Source: Mycobacterium alsense
GTDB lineage: Bacteria > Actinomycetota > Actinomycetes > Mycobacteriales > Mycobacteriaceae
Reading direction: 5' to 3'
Length of the DNA stretch: 42,081 nucleotides
NCBI RefSeq assembly: GCF_002086635.1
Contig: NZ_MVHD01000051.1
Span: forward strand, 1-42,081
Shown: piece after piece, positions 1-7,875 of the stretch
How the letters are laid out: every line of letters begins with the position of its first letter
Numbering within the stretch: position 1 is the stretch's first letter
Translations under genes and position numbers: made by a program
The notes under the pieces: model-generated
The model's input: the letters and a program-made list of their open reading frames with translations, nothing else
What the model was told of the DNA's origin: nothing
The model's database searches: none

Positions 1-300
1 CCATCCCCCTAATCCGCCCCGACCCCCTGACTCGCGGTAACTTATCAGTGGTAACTGACAGGTGTCAAACAACATTACCCTCAAGTAACGTCTGCGGTGG
101 GCCGTTGGTTCAACGAGCTCCCCAAGCGCTTGAGCCTTCCGGCCCGAGCGCGCGGCGCCCTCGCCGTCCCGACGGCATCTGAGCCGTTCAGCGGCCAAAT
201 CCGGTCCCCGGGCCCGACAAACCTACCGGCGAGTAAATTGCCACGATTTTCCGAATCGTGACTCAATGATTCCTTAGAGGAAACCCATACGCTCAGTGTC
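1..300. other. Left-edge intergenic region
   Basis: No convincing gene is visible. Reading frames here lack plausible starts and ribosome binding sites. The stretch around 46-56 contains the short inverted repeat TCAGT-GGTA-ACTGA, and the region is more AT-rich than the genes around it, as expected of a promoter region for the small gene that starts at 301. Confidence 0.4.
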
Positions 301-432
301 ATGTGGATCGACGACTCGAGTGCCGACGTCATCAAGGCTGACTTCGAGGCCCTCTACCACGGCGACGTGCTGGTGGAAGGTGAGACCTCCGAGCAGTTCG
401 AAGACCCGCACCCGCTGCCCACGGCCAGCTGA
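301..432 (+). CDS. Small acidic protein of unknown function (43 aa)
   Basis: A 43-residue reading frame starting MWIDDSSADVIKADFEAL and ending in LPTAS, rich in Asp and Glu and without a signal peptide or membrane segment. A purine-rich AGAGGAAA lies about 20 bases upstream of the ATG, which is further than usual. The stop is followed about 80 bases later by a strong hairpin, so a short transcript ending there would carry just this gene. I do not recognise the family. It could be real or chance; the acidic composition and the downstream terminator favour a gene. Confidence 0.4.
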   Translation: MWIDDSSADVIKADFEALYHGDVLVEGETSEQFEDPHPLPTAS

Positions 433-513
433 CCGCCATGAGCGTGCTAGCACGGCTGCTGATGGCCGAACCCGCGATCACCCGATGGTTTCGTCGGTAA
501 ATACTTCTCAATC

Positions 514-544
514 CGAAAGCCCCCCGCGACGCGGGGGGCTTTCG
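514..544. terminator. Bidirectional hairpin terminator
   Basis: The 15-base arms 514-528 (CGAAAGCCCCCCGCG) and 530-544 are exact reverse complements around a single A, giving a GC-rich stem flanked by AAAG/CTTT. It sits between the small plus-strand gene at 301 and the minus-strand SDR ending at 555, so it can stop transcription from both sides. Confidence 0.8.
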
Positions 545-554
545 TTTGGTCGGG

Positions 555-1316
555 TCAGCGCGGGGCCATGCGGATCGCGCCGTCGAGCCGGATGACCTCG
601 CCGTTGAGCATCGGGTTTTCGACGATGTGCACGGCCAGCGCCCCGTACTCGTCGGGGTCGCCCAGCCGGGCCGGGTGCGGCACCTGCTTGCCCAGCGAGA
701 CCTGGGCCTCCTCGGGGAGCGAACCCAGCAGCGGCGTCTTGAACAGCCCGGGCGCGATCGTCACCACGCGGATGAGCTCGCGCGACAGGTCGCGCGCGAT
801 CGGCAGCGTCATGCCCACCACGCCGCCCTTGGACGCGGAGTAGGCGGCCTGACCGATCTGGCCCTCGAACGCCGCGACCGAGGCGGTGTTGATGATGACG
901 CCGCGCTCCTCGCCGTTGGCGCCGACCGGTTCGGTCTTGGCGATGCGCTCGGCGGCCAGCCGCAGCACGTTGAACGTGCCGATCAGGTTCACCCCGACCA
1001 CCTTCTTGAACGCGTCCAGGGGGAACGGGCCGTCCTTGGACAGGGTCTTGATGGCGTTGCCGATGCCGGCGCAGTTGACGTTGATGCGCAGCGTGCCCAT
1101 CGCCTCCGCGGCGTCCAGCGCCTTGCCGACGGCGGTCTCGTCGGTGACGTCGGCCTCGACGAAGCGCGCGCGGTCGCCCAGCTCGCGGACCGCTTCCTCG
1201 CCGCGCAGGTCCAGCACGACCACCTGCGCACCCCGGTCGAGTAGCCGCTTGGTGGTGGCCAGGCCCAGCCCCGAGGCGCCCCCGGTGACGACGGCCACGG
1301 CGTCCTTGATCTCCAT
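555..1316 (-). CDS. SDR-family 3-hydroxyacyl-CoA dehydrogenase (HSD10/type 2-like)
   Basis: A classical short-chain dehydrogenase of 253 residues. The cofactor motif TGGASGLG is at residues 11-18, the NCAG structural motif at about 81-84, and the catalytic Ser146, Tyr159 and Lys163 are in place. The sequence resembles type-2 3-hydroxyacyl-CoA dehydrogenases (HSD17B10-like), which oxidise the 3-hydroxy group in beta-oxidation of branched or steroid-like acyl-CoAs. From memory it corresponds to M. tuberculosis Rv1144. The ATG giving MEIKDAVAVV is preferred because AGGGAAGGA lies 6-14 bases upstream and the glycine motif falls at its usual distance. It follows mcr on the same strand with a 42-base gap that holds a palindromic operator candidate, so it may be both co-transcribed with mcr and separately controlled. 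Confidence 0.9.
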   Translation of the reverse strand: MEIKDAVAVVTGGASGLGLATTKRLLDRGAQVVVLDLRGEEAVRELGDRARFVEADVTDETAVGKALDAAEAMGTLRINVNCAGIGNAIKTLSKDGPFPLDAFKKVVGVNLIGTFNVLRLAAERIAKTEPVGANGEERGVIINTASVAAFEGQIGQAAYSASKGGVVGMTLPIARDLSRELIRVVTIAPGLFKTPLLGSLPEEAQVSLGKQVPHPARLGDPDEYGALAVHIVENPMLNGEVIRLDGAIRMAPR

Positions 1317-1339
1317 GCGAGTCCTTCCCTCTTGTCCAG

Positions 1340-1355
1340 CCAACCAGTTGGTTGG
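1340..1355. promoter_or_regulatory. Palindromic operator candidate CCAACCAGTTGGTTGG
   Basis: The arms CCAACCA and TGGTTGG are perfect reverse complements around GT. The core CCAAC-NN-GTTGG recurs at 11466-11477 upstream of the thiolase gene. It lies 24-39 bases before the SDR start, where a TetR-type repressor would act. The site has the AAC-NN-GTT core of KstR sites but lacks the outer T and A of the KstR consensus, so a different regulator is more likely. Confidence 0.5.
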
Positions 1356-1358
1356 GGA

Positions 1359-2441
1359 CTATACCCAGTCCTTGAGTACCGCCTCGACGTCGGTCGCCGG
1401 CGCCGCCGGGTGGGGCGTGCCCGGCGCGGAGCGCGAGAACCGCGGCGCCGGCAGCGGCTGCAGGCCGCCGTCGACTTCGTAGAACGTGCTGCGCTCGGTG
1501 ATGTGCGGCTCGGTCTGCACCTCGCCGAAGGCCAGCACCGGGGTCACGCACGCGTCGGAGTCGGCGAACACCTTGGCCCAGTGGTCGCGGTCGTGGCCGG
1601 CGAACTTCTCGGTCAGCACGGCCCGCAGCTCGGGCCACCGGGTGACGTCGTTCTGCGGGGGCAGGTCGGCGGCGTCGAGGCCCAGCCCGGCCAGCATGGC
1701 CGCGTAGAACTGCGGCTCGATGGCGCCGACGGCGACGTAGCGGCCGTCGGCGCACTCGTAGGTGTCGTAGTAGGGGGCGCCGCCGTCGAGCATGTTGGTG
1801 CCTCGCACGTCGGTCCACATGCCCGAGGCGCGCATCTGCCACATCATCTGGACCAGGACGCTCGACCCGTCGACCATCGCGGCGTCGATGACCTGACCTT
1901 TGCCGGAGCTCTGCCGCTCCCACAGCGCCGACAGGATCCCGACCAACAGGAACATCGAGCCGCCGCCGAAGTCACCGACCAGGTTCAGCGGCGGCACCGG
2001 GCGCTCGTTGACGCGGCCGATGGAGTGCAGGATTCCGTTCAGCGAGATGTAGTTGATGTCGTGCCCCGCCTGTTGGCTGCGCGGACCGGTCTGTCCCCAG
2101 CCGGTCATCCGGGCGTAGATCAGGCGGTCGTTGACCGCCGCGCACTGCTCGGGGCCGAGGCCGAGCCGTTCGGTGACGCCGGGGCGGTAGCCCTCGATCA
2201 GCACGTCGGCTTTCGCGATCAGCTTGAGGACGAGTTCGCGTCCCGGTTCGGACTTCAGGTCGGCGGTCACGATGCGCCGGTTGCGGCTCATGGCGTCCTT
2301 GACGACGCCGCTCGAACTGCCCGACGGCCGGTCGATGCGCACCACGTCGGCGCCCAGATCCCCCAGGATCATCGCGGCGTGCGGGCCCGGCCCGATGCCG
2401 GCCAGCTCGACAACCCGAAGTCCCTTCAGCGGTCCCGCCAC
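1359..2441 (-). CDS. mcr: Alpha-methylacyl-CoA racemase (type III CoA-transferase fold)
   Basis: Interconverts (2R)- and (2S)-methyl-branched acyl-CoAs so that phytanic-type and sterol side chains can enter beta-oxidation. The 360-residue product matches my memory of M. tuberculosis Mcr (Rv1143, 360 aa) almost throughout. The catalytic residues correspond to His127, Asp157 and Glu242 (126, 156 and 241 in M. tuberculosis, shifted by a one-residue insertion near residue 41). The GTG start giving (M)AGPLKGLRVVEL reproduces the known N-terminus; a longer frame upstream is arginine-rich and not family-like. It is divergent from the enoyl-CoA hydratase at 2536 with 94 bases between them and is followed by the SDR on the same strand. 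Confidence 0.95.
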   Translation of the reverse strand: MAGPLKGLRVVELAGIGPGPHAAMILGDLGADVVRIDRPSGSSSGVVKDAMSRNRRIVTADLKSEPGRELVLKLIAKADVLIEGYRPGVTERLGLGPEQCAAVNDRLIYARMTGWGQTGPRSQQAGHDINYISLNGILHSIGRVNERPVPPLNLVGDFGGGSMFLLVGILSALWERQSSGKGQVIDAAMVDGSSVLVQMMWQMRASGMWTDVRGTNMLDGGAPYYDTYECADGRYVAVGAIEPQFYAAMLAGLGLDAADLPPQNDVTRWPELRAVLTEKFAGHDRDHWAKVFADSDACVTPVLAFGEVQTEPHITERSTFYEVDGGLQPLPAPRFSRSAPGTPHPAAPATDVEAVLKDWV

Positions 2442-2535
2442 GATCTCGACCTTTCGTCCGCACCGACGCCCGTTCGCTTCGCATCTTCGCAGCCGCCCCC
2501 GGCGGCCCCGCATCCCGGTCACCTATGGTGAGCCC

Positions 2536-3348
2536 ATGCCGCAATCCGCGATCGACACGTTGTCCCCCGTCACCGGACTCGACGTCACCCTGAGCCACGG
2601 TGTGCTGTCGTTGACCATCGACCGCCCCGACAGCCTGAACTCGCTGACCATCCCGGTGATCACCGGTCTCGCCGACGCGATGGAGCGCGCGGCCACCGAC
2701 CCCGAGGTCAAGGTGGTGCGCCTCGGGGGCGCCGGCCGCGGCTTCTGCTCGGGGGCGGGCATCGGCGCCGACGACATGTCCGATGGCGGCGGCGTCTCGC
2801 CCGACGAGATCATCCTGGAGATCAACCGGCTGGTGCGGGCCATTGTCGCCGTCCCGCGTCCGGTGGTCGCCATCGTGCAGGGTCCGGCGGCGGGCGTCGG
2901 GGTTTCCATCGCCCTGGCCTGTGACGTTGTATTGGCTTCGGACGCGGCGTTTTTCATGCTCGCGTTCACCAAGATCGGGTTGATGCCCGACGGCGGCGCG
3001 TCGGCGTTGATCGCCGCGGCCGTCGGCCGGATCCGCGCGATGCGCATGGCGCTGCTGGCCGAGCGGTTGCCCGCCGCCGACGCGCTGGCCGCCGGCCTGG
3101 TGACCGCCGTCTACCCGGCCGCGGAGTTCGACGCCGAGGTGGACAAGGTGATCGACCGGTTGCTGGCGGGCCCGGCGGTGGCGTTCGCCAAGACCAAGCA
3201 GGCGATCAACGCGGCCACCCTCACCGAACTCGACGCCACCCTGGAGCGGGAGTTCGAAGGCCAGTCGCGCCTGCTGGTGTCGCACGACTTCCTCGAGGGT
3301 GCAACGGCATTCCAGCAGCGTCGCGCCCCGAACTTCACCGACCGCTAA
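2536..3348 (+). CDS. Enoyl-CoA hydratase/isomerase family protein (EchA10/EchA11-like)
   Basis: A crotonase-fold protein of 270 residues. The oxyanion-hole segments are FCSGAG (70-75) and GPAAGVGVSIALACD (116-130). In the second half the segment FFMLAFTKIGLMPDGG replaces the classical PEV glutamate motif. The Asp of PDGG (about 152) is typical of PaaG-like isomerases and many mycobacterial EchA paralogues, so isomerase or atypical hydratase activity is as likely as standard hydration. The ATG at 2536 starts MPQSAIDTLSPVTG; other nearby starts are out of frame. Divergence from mcr matches the Rv1142c-Rv1143 arrangement I remember in M. tuberculosis and suggests a role in branched acyl-CoA degradation. 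Confidence 0.88.
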   Translation: MPQSAIDTLSPVTGLDVTLSHGVLSLTIDRPDSLNSLTIPVITGLADAMERAATDPEVKVVRLGGAGRGFCSGAGIGADDMSDGGGVSPDEIILEINRLVRAIVAVPRPVVAIVQGPAAGVGVSIALACDVVLASDAAFFMLAFTKIGLMPDGGASALIAAAVGRIRAMRMALLAERLPAADALAAGLVTAVYPAAEFDAEVDKVIDRLLAGPAVAFAKTKQAINAATLTELDATLEREFEGQSRLLVSHDFLEGATAFQQRRAPNFTDR

Positions 3349-3433
3349 GCGCTTACTCCGGCCGGCGCTGGCAATCCTCCCCCATGGCGGGCCCCAATGG
3401 TTGGGCGAGGATCGAGCGACGAATGGAGAGCCG

Positions 3434-4819
3434 ATGGCGGAAAGCGTTCGCTGTCTGGTAACCGGAGCGACGGGCTACATCGGCGCCAGGCTGGTGCCGC
3501 GACTACTCGACGAGGGTCACCGGGTCCGCGCACTGGCACGCAACCCGAACAAGTTGGCCGACGTGCCATGGCGCGGCCGGGCCGAGGTGGCGCGCGGCGA
3601 CCTCGGTGATCTCGATTCGCTGGTCGCCGCGTTCGACGACGTCGACGTCGTCTACTACCTGGTCCACTCGATGGGGGCATCCAAGGACTTCGCCGCCGAG
3701 GAGGGACGCGCCGTGCGCAACGTGGTCGCGGCCGCTCACCGAGCCGGCGTGCGGCGCGTGGTGTACCTCAGCGGGCTGCATCCGGAGGGCGTCCGGCTGT
3801 CCGCGCACCTCGAGTCGCGCGCGGCGGTCGGTACGGCCCTCATCGACTCCGGCATCGACACCGTGGTGCTGCAGGCCGGCGTGGTGATCGGCGCGGGCTC
3901 GGCGTCGTTCGAACTCATCCGGCACCTCACGGACCGCCTCCCGGTGATGACCACGCCGAAGTGGGTGCACAACAGGATTCAGCCCATCGCGGTGCGCGAC
4001 GTGCTGTACTACCTCGTCGCCGCGGCGACGGCGCGGGTGCCGATGGTAGAGAAGTCGCGGACGTGGGACATCGGCGGACCCGACGTACTCGAGTACGGCG
4101 ACATGATGCGGGTGTACGCACAGGTCGCCGGGCTGGGCAAGCGGTACCTGGTCGTGCTGCCCTTCCTGACGCCGACGATCGCCAGCCTGTGGGTCGGGGC
4201 CGTCACCCCGATCCCACCCCGGCTGGCCCGGCCGCTGATCGAATCGCTGGAATGCGACGCGGTGATGCGCAACGCGGACATCGACTCGATCATCGACCCG
4301 CCACCGGGCGGCCTCACCCCCTACCGGCGCGCCGTCGAGTTGGCGCTCGACCGCGCCACGCGCGGGATCGACGCCGCCACCTGGGCCTCACTGCGGTCGG
4401 ATCCCGCCGAGCCGCTGCCCACCGACCCGGACTGGACCGGCGAGACCAGGTTGGCGACCGTCCGGACGACGGAGGCGACCGCCGAGCCCGGAGACGTATG
4501 GCGAGCCGTCGAGGACTCGGTCGCCCGACGCCGGCTACGCAAGGGCTGGAGCGTGGCGGAGCGCGAACCCGGCAGCCGGCTGCTGCTGCGGGCCGGCCGC
4601 CGCCCGGTCGGCGAGCGGTGGCTCGACATCACGGTCGCGCCCCGCGACGGGGGCGGCAGCGAACTGACGCAGCGGACCCTGCTGCTGCCCGCCGGGCTGG
4701 TCGGGCTGTTGTACTGGGCGCTGTCGCGACCGTCGCGGAGCAGAGCGTTGCGCACCTTGGCCCGCGACGCCGCGGCGCCGGTCAAACACCGAACAGCGGG
4801 GGCAGGACGAGCACCATGA
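3434..4819 (+). CDS. NmrA/extended-SDR NAD(P)-binding protein with C-terminal DUF2867-like domain
   Basis: 461 residues. The N-terminal Rossmann domain starts at once with VTGATGYIGARLV (glycine motif about residues 9-15) and continues through VVYYLVHSMG and VVYLSGLHP. Residues from about 340 to the end look like a DUF2867/SRPBCC-type domain (GDVWRAVEDSV, then a beta-rich stretch). Function unknown; relatives are annotated as NAD-dependent epimerases or NADH-binding proteins. The ATG is preceded by GGAGAG, five bases away. A second, shorter homologue lies 0.7 kb downstream on the other strand (5501-6646), so the two probably arose by duplication. The last 38 bases overlap the 3' end of the convergent CPBP protease gene. 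Confidence 0.85.
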   Translation: MAESVRCLVTGATGYIGARLVPRLLDEGHRVRALARNPNKLADVPWRGRAEVARGDLGDLDSLVAAFDDVDVVYYLVHSMGASKDFAAEEGRAVRNVVAAAHRAGVRRVVYLSGLHPEGVRLSAHLESRAAVGTALIDSGIDTVVLQAGVVIGAGSASFELIRHLTDRLPVMTTPKWVHNRIQPIAVRDVLYYLVAAATARVPMVEKSRTWDIGGPDVLEYGDMMRVYAQVAGLGKRYLVVLPFLTPTIASLWVGAVTPIPPRLARPLIESLECDAVMRNADIDSIIDPPPGGLTPYRRAVELALDRATRGIDAATWASLRSDPAEPLPTDPDWTGETRLATVRTTEATAEPGDVWRAVEDSVARRRLRKGWSVAEREPGSRLLLRAGRRPVGERWLDITVAPRDGGGSELTQRTLLLPAGLVGLLYWALSRPSRSRALRTLARDAAAPVKHRTAGAGRAP

Positions 4820-5504
4820 CCAGGCCCCACACCAAATGGGTCAGCACCGGCGCCAGCACCCCGCCACTGGCCCGGCGTTCCAGCGCGCACACCGTCCCCA
4901 GGATGATCCCGGCGAAACCCAGCATCGCGTTCCCGCTGGCGAGGGTGGCAGCGACATACAGGATGGTCGAGACGACCACCGGATTTCGCCGCCCCAGCGC
5001 GGTGTAGAGCGCACCGCGAAAAAAGATCTCCTCGGCGACGCCATTGACCAAGGTGATCACCACGACGAGCCAGAACCATCCGCCGTGGGTGAACAGCAGC
5101 ACCCGGCTGACCAATGCCGCAACGGACGGTATCTCGCGGGCGACCATGCCGCCCACCACGAAGGCGCCGCCGAGCAGCAGGCCGACGGTCGTCCCGGTGA
5201 TGACGGGCCGCTGGTTGCGGCCGCGCCAGCAGATCCCCCCCAAATGCACAGGGCCCGAAACGAGTCCGCCGACCAGCCAGACGGCGGCCAGCGCCAGCGT
5301 CAGCCAGTAGAAACTGGACTCGCCCGGGTGGCGGCGCATCGAAAACCCCAGCACCACCGCGCCGAGCACCAGCGTGATGGCCACGACGACGCGGCGGCGC
5401 CGCACCACCGCGGGCGACTCGTTATGGGGCACAGCCACATTGGTGACGGCACGCCACAGCTCGGAGGCGACGCCGGCGCGGTACGGGGCGGCCGAACCGC
5501 TCAC
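4782..5504 (-). CDS. CPBP-family intramembrane glutamic endopeptidase (CAAX protease-like)
   Basis: 240 residues with about six to seven hydrophobic segments. The CPBP (Abi) motif EEIFFRGAL carries the paired glutamates and arginine, a following ASGNAMLGFAGIILGTV segment and LTHLVWG supply the other conserved motifs. Such proteins cleave substrates within the membrane; the substrate here is unknown. The GTG start (codon at 5504-5502) overlaps the stop of the upstream NmrA-like gene as GTGA, so the two are translationally coupled. From memory it corresponds to Rv1140, beside an ICMT gene in M. tuberculosis as here. The 3' end overlaps the convergent gene by 38 bases. Confidence 0.85.
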   Translation of the reverse strand: MSGSAAPYRAGVASELWRAVTNVAVPHNESPAVVRRRRVVVAITLVLGAVVLGFSMRRHPGESSFYWLTLALAAVWLVGGLVSGPVHLGGICWRGRNQRPVITGTTVGLLLGGAFVVGGMVAREIPSVAALVSRVLLFTHGGWFWLVVVITLVNGVAEEIFFRGALYTALGRRNPVVVSTILYVAATLASGNAMLGFAGIILGTVCALERRASGGVLAPVLTHLVWGLVMVLVLPPLFGV

Positions 5505-6646
5505 GCGGGCCGCACCCTCGCGTTCAGCGCCACCACGATGTCCAGCCCGGTGCGCAGCGCGCCCGCGAGCGGGCCCGGCACGCTGTCGACCAGCCGCAGG
5601 GTGGGTCTCGCGATGCGCGGGGTGATGGCGCGGGCGAGCCGGCGGATGCGCAGGGCGTCGCCGCCGGCCCACACGGGATCGCTGTCGGCCAGCTGATGGG
5701 GATCGGTCAGCGCGTTGACCGGCCGCGGCCGGCCACCGGTTCCGGCCAGCGCGAGGGTGATGGCGTCCTCGACGCCGAGCAACCCCCCGGGCGGGTCGGG
5801 CACCAGGTCGCGCAGGCCGCTGACCGAGGCCACCATCGGGTGGTCCAGCGACTCGACCAGGTCGGCGGCCAGCCCCGGGGGTACCGGCAGAGCGACCCCG
5901 GTGACCAGCGATGCCAGCGCCGTGTCGACCCTGCCGACTGGCAGGCCGGCGTGCCACCGACCCGAGACGCGCGCGTAGGTCTGGAGCAGCCCCCGGTACG
6001 AGGTCGTGGTGGGGCCGGAGATGTCGTAGGCGCCGGCGGGCACCAGGGCTTGGTCCGCCGCGGCCACCAGGTAATGCAACACATCGCGGATGGAGATCGG
6101 ATCGATCGGGTTGTCCATCCAGCTCGGAATCGGGATGAGCGGGAACCGGTCGGCCACGTAACGCATCATCTCGAACGACGTCGACCCGGCGCCGATGATC
6201 AGTGCGGCGCCCAGCCACACCAGCTCCGGGCCGTCCTCGATCGTCAGGGCCTCGGCCACCTCGGCCCGGCTGGTCAGGTGCTCGGACAGCGCCTCGTCGG
6301 CGGGCACGAAGCCGCCCAGGTAGACGATCCGCCGAACGCCGGCGCCCCGGGCCGCCTCCGCGAGGTTCGCGGCCGCGGCCCGGTCGGCGTCGCGGAAGCC
6401 GGGCTGCCCGATCGCGTGTACCAGGTAATACACGACGTCGAGCGGGCCCGCGGCGTCCATCCCCGCCTGCGCCGACACCGGATCCGACGCGTCGAGGGTG
6501 ACTGGTGCGACGTCGCCGAACCACCCGAAAGCCTTGAGCCGCTTTGGGTTTCGTGTCGCCGTAACGACCTGGTGCCCATTCGCCAAGAGCGCGGTGACGA
6601 GCCGCGATCCGACATAGCCGGTGGCGCCGGTGACGAGAATCCGCAT
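5501..6646 (-). CDS. NmrA-like NAD(P)-binding oxidoreductase
   Basis: 381 residues starting MRILVTGATGYVGSRLV, with the glycine motif TGATGYVG at 6-13, VVYYLVHAIGQ and IVYLGGFVP. It is a clear paralogue of the protein encoded at 3434 (shared patterns include IGAGSTSFEMMRYVADR versus IGAGSASFELIRHLTDR) but lacks that protein's C-terminal domain. Substrate unknown. It is divergent from the type III polyketide synthase, with start codons about 58 bases apart, and translationally coupled to the CPBP protease behind it, so both could serve the polyketide pathway by sharing its promoter region. Confidence 0.85.
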   Translation of the reverse strand: MRILVTGATGYVGSRLVTALLANGHQVVTATRNPKRLKAFGWFGDVAPVTLDASDPVSAQAGMDAAGPLDVVYYLVHAIGQPGFRDADRAAAANLAEAARGAGVRRIVYLGGFVPADEALSEHLTSRAEVAEALTIEDGPELVWLGAALIIGAGSTSFEMMRYVADRFPLIPIPSWMDNPIDPISIRDVLHYLVAAADQALVPAGAYDISGPTTTSYRGLLQTYARVSGRWHAGLPVGRVDTALASLVTGVALPVPPGLAADLVESLDHPMVASVSGLRDLVPDPPGGLLGVEDAITLALAGTGGRPRPVNALTDPHQLADSDPVWAGGDALRIRRLARAITPRIARPTLRLVDSVPGPLAGALRTGLDIVVALNARVRPA

Positions 6647-6703
6647 ACACCCGACACTAACCAGGCAATTGAACCGATGCGGTGCCGGCACCGTGAGCAG
6701 GAC

Positions 6704-7855
6704 ATGGAGGAGATCATCGGGGGCAGTTCCGCACGCGTGAGTGCCACAAAATCGACAGCAACTAAAACGACAGCAACAAAAACGACAGCAACAAGAACAC
6801 CGAACACACCAGCTAGTCATCCGACCGTTTCGGGCGTGGCCGTCAAGTTCCCGCCCAACCGCTACACGCAGGAAGAGGCGGTCCGCGCGCTCAGCGGCTT
6901 CGCCGGGCCGGAATTCCGGCGGTTCGCCCGCAGCAGCGGCGTCGAGTTCAGGAACATCGCCATGCCGCTGTCGCGTTATGGCAAGCTCAGCGGCTTCACC
7001 GAGGCGAACGACACCTACGTCGAAACCGCGCTTGACCTGTGCGAACAAGCGTTTTTGGCGGCGCTCGACGAGGCGAAGGTCAGGCCCTCGGAGGTCGACA
7101 TCGTGTTCTCGACCACGGTCACCGGCCTCGCCGTGCCGACGCTGGAGGCCCGCCTGGCCAACAGGGTCGGACTGCGCCAGGACGTCAAGCGCATCCCGCT
7201 GTTCGGCCTGGGCTGCGTGGCCGGCGCGGCCGGGGTCGCCCGCATGCACGACTACCTGCGGGCCTTCCCCGACCAGGTCGCGGCGCTGCTGGCGGTCGAA
7301 CTGTGCTCGCTGACCATCCAGCCGCACGACAATTCCATGGCAAACCTGGTCGCCACCAGCCTCTTTGGCGACGGCGCGGCCGCGGTCATCGCCAAGGGCG
7401 GCCAACGCGCCGCCGCGGGCGCCGGTCCTAGGGTGCTGGCCACGCGAAGCCGGATCTATCCCGACACCGAGGGGGTCATGGGCTGGAAGATCGGCAGCGA
7501 CGGCTTTCGGATCGTGTTGTCGGTCGACGTCGCCACGGTCACCGAAAAATACCTGGGCGACGACGTCCGCTGGTTTTTGGCCGACCATGGCCTGACCCCG
7601 CAGGACGTGTCGACCTGGGTGTGCCACCCCGGCGGCCCCCGGGTGATAGAGGCCGTCGAGAACGTGCTCGATCTGCCCGGCGACGCCCTCAACCACACGC
7701 GAAACTCGTTGCGCACCAACGGGAACCTGTCGTCGGTGTCGGTCCTGGACGTGCTGCGCGCCAACATGGCCGACCCGCCGGCGCCGGGGTCGATCGGGCT
7801 GATGATCGCGATGGGCCCGGCGTTTTGCTCCGAGCTGGTGCTGCTGGCCTGGTAG
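6704..7855 (+). CDS. Type III polyketide synthase (alkylpyrone/alkylresorcinol synthase-like)
   Basis: A chalcone-synthase-fold homodimeric enzyme that extends a fatty acyl-CoA with malonyl-CoA units. Counting from the ATG at 6704, the catalytic triad is Cys171 (GLGCVAGAAG), His308 (CHPGGP) and Asn341 (NGNLSS), close to 164/303/336 of plant chalcone synthase. GDGAAAVI and the final G-P motif (AMGPAFCSE) are present. The product is 383 aa from 6704; an in-frame GTG at 6737 (372 aa) and an ATG at 6677 are alternatives, and none has an ideal ribosome binding site. Residues 16-30 are a Lys-Thr-Ala repeat made by three 15-bp DNA copies. The next two genes encode an ICMT-like methyltransferase and an FAD reductase, the set known from Streptomyces srs and Bacillus bps clusters. 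Confidence 0.92.
   Translation: MEEIIGGSSARVSATKSTATKTTATKTTATRTPNTPASHPTVSGVAVKFPPNRYTQEEAVRALSGFAGPEFRRFARSSGVEFRNIAMPLSRYGKLSGFTEANDTYVETALDLCEQAFLAALDEAKVRPSEVDIVFSTTVTGLAVPTLEARLANRVGLRQDVKRIPLFGLGCVAGAAGVARMHDYLRAFPDQVAALLAVELCSLTIQPHDNSMANLVATSLFGDGAAAVIAKGGQRAAAGAGPRVLATRSRIYPDTEGVMGWKIGSDGFRIVLSVDVATVTEKYLGDDVRWFLADHGLTPQDVSTWVCHPGGPRVIEAVENVLDLPGDALNHTRNSLRTNGNLSSVSVLDVLRANMADPPAPGSIGLMIAMGPAFCSELVLLAW
6749..6793 (+). repeat. Three tandem 15-bp copies in the 5' end of the polyketide synthase gene
   Basis: Units AAATCGACAGCAACT, AAAACGACAGCAACA and AAAACGACAGCAACA follow without gaps, and a partial fourth unit decays into AGAACACCG. The repeat is in frame and encodes K-[S/T]-T-A-T three times. 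It is AT-rich with AAA lysine codons, unlike the GC-rich surroundings. Changes in copy number would alter the N-terminal tail by five residues without breaking the frame. Confidence 0.9.
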
Positions 7856-7875
7856 GGCTGGTAAAGACTGTAGCC

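Noticed and set aside
81..335. 84-codon minus-strand frame at the left edge
   Set aside because: It overlaps the small plus-strand gene, has no ribosome binding site and no recognisable motif.
1340..1355. KstR operator upstream of the SDR
   Set aside because: It has AAC-NN-GTT but not the outer T and A of the consensus, unlike the perfect site at 31936.
508..1923. Long arginine- and proline-rich minus-strand frame across the SDR and mcr
   Set aside because: It runs antisense to codon use in another phase of two clearly recognised genes and has no family resemblance; it is a GC-rich shadow frame.
1332..2531. 399-codon plus-strand frame opposite mcr
   Set aside because: It mirrors the mcr gene in the opposite strand, lacks a ribosome binding site and reads as Arg/Gly/Val-rich nonsense.
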